This document shows positions 29,401 to 30,000 of a DNA stretch of 30,000 nucleotides, piece by piece. The notes beneath the pieces are model-generated. The model did no database searches, was not told the DNA's origin, and worked only from the letters and a program-made list of their open reading frames with translations. Every line of letters begins with the position of its first letter. The first letter of the stretch is position 1. This stretch comes from Cryptomeria japonica (Eukaryota; Streptophyta; Pinopsida; Cupressales; Cupressaceae), in assembly GCF_030272615.1 (NCBI RefSeq), contig NW_026728913.1, positions 162,501-192,500 on the forward strand, given 5' to 3'. The position numbers and the translations under genes are program-made.

Positions 29401-30000
29401 TGCCCACCCCGGCGAAGGTGCACGCGAGGTGCGCACCCGGGGCAAACCGGGCTCCGACTTCGTGCACGCCATGGTGCCCACCGCGGCGAAGGTGCACGCG
29501 AGGTGCGCACCCGGGGCAAACCGGGCTCCGACTTCGTGCACGCCGCACCTTGGAGCACACTTCGGAGCGCTCCTTGGTGCGCACCATGGTGCCCACCAGG
29601 GCGCGCAACCCAGCCAAGGTGTGCGCACCAAGGTGCACGCGAGGTGCGCACCCGGGGCAAACCGGGGTCCGACTTCGTGCACGCCGCACCTTGGAGCACA
29701 CATCGGAGCGCTCCCAGGTTCGCACCAGCGTTGCGCACCTTTGATGCGCTGCCTTCACTAATTTCCAGAAAAGGCAAAAAAAAACGAGATTTTAAAATTT
29801 CCGTTCTGAAAGATAGTGAAAAAAACGGAACGCGGGTGCCATCTTGAGCCCTTCCTGGTGCGCAGCCCAGGCAAGTTGTGCGCACCAAGGTGCCCACCCT
29901 GGCGGAGGTGCGCGCCCGGGGCAATCCGGGCTCCGACTTCGTGCACTGCATGGTGCCCACCAAGGCGCGCAACCCAGCCAAGGTGCCCACCGCAGCGAAG
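26443..30000. repeat. GC-rich GGTGCGCACC repeat block, unit 2
   Basis: Copy of 18506-22137 with the same words. About 74 bp are missing overall near 27780-27860 (one short CACGCCATGG-type sub-unit and one 12-bp word). AT-rich cassettes lie at about 26443, 27176 (truncated), 28140, 28635, 29105 and 29740. Long open frames on both strands, up to 668 aa on the minus strand, are repeat by-products. Confidence 0.92.

Larger units (their letters stand above)
24634..30000 (+). repeat. 7.94-kb tandem unit carrying 5S gene, copy 2 (partial)
   Basis: Begins at the palindrome-centre equivalent of 16698 and follows copy 1 to the window end, which corresponds to about 22137 of copy 1. The remaining roughly 2.5 kb of this unit lies outside. 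Order: G-rich minisatellite (24634-25150), T-rich block (25151-25481), GC-rich spacer (25482-25860), 5S gene, GC-rich spacer (26020-26442), GC-rich block with AT cassettes. Confidence 0.95.

Noticed and set aside
1-30000. 18S, 5.8S or 25S rRNA sequence expected if this is a 35S intergenic spacer
   Set aside because: No stretch resembling the conserved ends of these genes was recognised on either strand, so the intergenic-spacer interpretation is stated only as a hypothesis.

Overview
The window looks like nuclear repeat DNA from a land plant. Three things point there. (1) There are two complete 5S rRNA genes of the plant type. (2) There is a chromodomain-bearing Ty3/gypsy retrotransposon (chromovirus) whose primer-binding site matches plant initiator-methionine tRNA. 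(3) There is no gene-dense, bacterial or organellar signature. From memory, the 5S sequence is most like gymnosperm or other non-angiosperm 5S genes. That is an impression, not a search result, and the species cannot be fixed from the sequence. The retrotransposon polyprotein is the only protein-coding gene I can support. The other long open frames are by-products of GC-rich tandem repeats.

Layout, left to right. 1-600: degenerate edge of a satellite array, with a small sub-motif amplified on its own. About 590-4530: 21 tandem units of a 188-bp satellite. About 4530-5817: two and a half larger units (about 490 bp) that contain the satellite sequence plus a stem-loop and a TATA-box module. 5818-11904: an intact-looking chromovirus with 950-bp LTRs that look identical and a 5-bp target duplication, inserted directly against the TATA box of the third unit. 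11905-13500: the rest of that unit, a catcgga-type minisatellite, then 311-bp TATA units. 13500-14260: a 52-bp, nearly palindromic tandem array. 14260-15330: 157-bp and 220-bp TATA units. 15330-17215: a short GGTGNNCACC repeat, then a G-rich minisatellite. 17215-17545: a T-rich degenerate repeat. 17546-18083: GC-rich spacer, then 5S gene 1 with its upstream element and T-run terminator. 18084-24633: a dense GC-rich repeat block built on the dyad GGTGCGCACC and punctuated by AT-rich cassettes. At 24634 the sequence restarts at the equivalent of 16698. A second copy of the same 7.94-kb unit, including 5S gene 2, runs to the end of the window.

Everything on the plus strand points the same way: TATA modules, retrotransposon and 5S genes. 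The repeat families share words with each other, so apart from the retrotransposon the 30 kb looks like one evolving repeat domain. My working interpretation is a very long ribosomal intergenic spacer in a genome where 5S is linked to 35S rDNA, or else a 5S array with an exceptionally long (7.9 kb) repeat. No 18S, 5.8S or 25S sequence was recognised, so this is not proven. The most notable observations are: the 13 regularly recurring promoter-like modules with hairpins upstream; the 5S genes spaced 7,936 bp apart, with the duplication breakpoint at the centre of a perfect palindrome; and a very young retrotransposon that has lost most of its RNase H domain in frame.
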